Source: Zoroaster sp. YZ-2022 (Eukaryota; Echinodermata; Asteroidea; Forcipulatida; Zoroasteridae). Taken from it: 64,000 nt of DNA. The DNA lies in the NCBI GenBank assembly GCA_029582265.1, contig CM055837.1, forward strand, positions 15,908,369-15,972,368, given 5' to 3'. Positions 62,491 through 64,000 of this stretch are shown piece by piece (the first letter of the stretch is position 1; every line of letters starts with the position of its first letter). Both the position numbers and the translations under genes were made by a program. A model generated the notes under the pieces. It was not told the origin of the DNA. It saw only the letters and a program-made list of their open reading frames with translations, and did no database searches.

Positions 62491-63154
62491 GTACGGGAAT
62501 GGCCAATAAGAAGCTTGACGTTTTGTCTTGTTCATGGCGCACAAAACGACATGTGTTGCTGTGCACTGCTGTGTGTGAATTGATAATGAAATTTCAGAGT
62601 TATTGACTTCAGTCAATGACTTGAATCTGACATCAAGTCACATTTTTCACTTACGACAAAAATTACTATACTTGACTTGACTTCGATAAAATTTAACTTC
62701 CCAACATTCTTCAGCCGATGATTTACTTGTGATTTAACTTGACATGAATAAAAAATAACTTTATAGCGACATTCTTCAGTCGAAGGCGAGGTCACTTATC
62801 GCCCATGACCACGACCCACATTCATAAATGCAGATCTTGATTTTGTTTTGAAAATTACAATATTCAGTCATTTGTATTGCAAAATACACTAAATCCACAT
62901 TTGAGAACGGATGAAGTTTCAACTTAGCCTGTGACTCTGAGTGACATGAATACAAACTTCTACAAACTTCTACAAACTTCTGTATTATAATGGGTTCAAT
63001 CCCGTGTTGCGCACCTAATAACAGCTGGCAGACTTGCTGGAGGGCTATTATCGCTGCGAAGGCAACCGGTCTGTACCGGCCGTTAATACACCCCCACGTG
63101 ATCATGCTTCATCCAATCAGGTTGTCTTAACTGTGTTGGGCATTTATGAATATT
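62491..63154. other. Intron after exon 10
   Basis: Contains ACTTGA/TCAAGT-rich sequence at 62600-62740 and three ACAAACTTCT repeats at 62952-62981. No C-terminal HLCS exon is seen. Confidence 0.5.
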
Positions 63155-63155
63155 C

Positions 63156-63204
<49 letters not shown>

Positions 63205-63548
63205 ACGATTCTTATAAAGTGCACATATCCTAGAGACTAGATCAAGGCGCTGTACATTATTACCCCTGCTCATCAGGCTCATAAATCATTCCTGAAACCA
63301 TCTCAGCTCCCTGGGAGTATACAGCTCAATTGCTGCCATTTCGGCGCATATAGGGCTAATCAAACACAACAACCAACTCTGCCCTCACAGGTACCCATTT
63401 ACTCCTGGGTGGAGAGAAGCAATTATGGTAAAGTGTCTTGCTCAAGGACACAAGCACCATGGTCGCGGTTGGGATCCGAACCCACATTCTGACGACTCAG
63501 CCATCAGAACACAAATCCGATGCACTAAACCGCTCGGCCATGGCACTC
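63155..63548 (-). mobile_element. Full-length SINE with 48-bp (AAT)n tail
   Basis: The (AAT)n tail at 63156-63204 is followed by an altered tail block (GTGCACATATCCTAGAGACT), the common body and the second head subtype ending ACCGCTCGGCCATGGCACTC. Confidence 0.88.
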
Positions 63549-63747
63549 CATGAAAGGAAGGTAAAAACATTGCTAAATGAGTACAAAAAATATGGTATTT
63601 GAATCTGGTATTATACTGTCTGAAATGCTCCTATTTCAGAGAAAAACGTAAACAAAATTGTCCCCACTTTTTTGCTCCAAGCATTTTCTGTAGTTGGGAA
63701 TGCTTTTTCACACATTTCTCTTTGGTTATTGTTAATGTGTATCGTAT

Positions 63748-64000
63748 TTAACCCTCCTACTCTAGCTACACTTTAGTGGGAAGTTGCTATAGAGGTCAAA
63801 ACCAGTCAATTGCCTGTTTTGACTGTTGACCCAAATGTGCACACAGGGGTATTTTTTGACTGGTTTTTACTGTCATTTTGACCACCCTGAACAATACCAG
63901 ACAATGCTTTTACCAGTCAAAAACGTTCGACTCATTTTGACCTGTAAATGTACTTACTACACGTAAGGTTTGAGAGTGTTTGACTTTTAAGTGCACTAGA
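63748..64000. mobile_element. Family A MITE, cut by window edge
   Basis: Starts TTAACCCTCCTACTCTAG and runs through the GTCAAAA-rich interior to the end of the window. Confidence 0.87.

Noticed and set aside
61557..61883. 108-codon frame with repeats of IEAVLPTLPMLYLPFNVYLD type
   Set aside because: Simple read-through of the 81-bp array, which is a multiple of three.
62491..62509. HLCS ending with YGNGQ-stop by reading past exon 10
   Set aside because: GTACGG is a usable donor and the C-terminal cap of the family is still missing, so a further exon beyond the window is more likely; an intron-retained short form cannot be excluded.

Overview
This is eukaryotic nuclear DNA from a marine invertebrate. 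The genome is rich in introns and repeats, and the encoded protein is closer to animal than to fungal or plant homologues. An echinoderm or another invertebrate deuterostome is my best guess. The guess rests on the style of the tRNA-Leu-headed SINEs, the L2-type LINE debris, the dense MITEs and the abundance of TACATGTA words. The species cannot be fixed from the sequence alone.

One host gene runs along the + strand for nearly the whole window: holocarboxylase synthetase (biotin--protein ligase, HLCS). Nine coding exons can be placed with canonical GT/AG borders and matching phases: 19336-19793 (ATG at 19533), 40578-40914, 42799-43685, 51014-51196, 56520-56788, 57506-57573, 58677-58837, 59826-59940 and 62277-62490. 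They give 831 complete codons plus two bases. The last exon, which carries the C-terminal cap of the ligase, lies beyond the right edge. A possible upstream non-coding first exon ends at a GT at 3952.

Everything else is intron filled with mobile elements, often nested. (1) A large set of TTAA-flanked, piggyBac-type MITEs has CCCT-first termini. Three families share the terminus TTAACCCTCCTACT but have unrelated, internally repetitive bodies. Another group with TTAACCCTAAC termini encloses minisatellite arrays of about 42, 44, 50, 87 or 114 bp period. Further TTAA families start TTAAAGGGGCAG, TTAACCAGTTCGC and TTAACCCTTTAAACTC. (2) hAT-like MITEs show exact 8-bp target duplications. (3) SINEs with tRNA-Leu-like heads occur with at least three bodies, and the commonest body shares its 3' tail with L2-type LINE fragments also present here. 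(4) Palindromic Penelope-like remnants carry hammerhead-ribozyme-like cores in both orientations and have 12-15 bp target duplications. (5) Other foldback elements and large palindromes occur throughout.

Region by region: 1-19.3 kb holds the candidate first exon, stacked MITEs and two oppositely oriented 44-bp arrays. 19.3-40.6 kb is the first large intron after the start codon, with the Penelope-like palindrome at 22 kb, the 87-bp array at 23.7-26.9 kb and a SINE-split LINE at 29-30.5 kb. 40.6-62.5 kb holds the remaining exons, separated by repeat-filled introns. 62.5-64 kb is intron with a SINE and one more TTAA element. No other host gene, no true tRNA gene and no CRISPR array was found.
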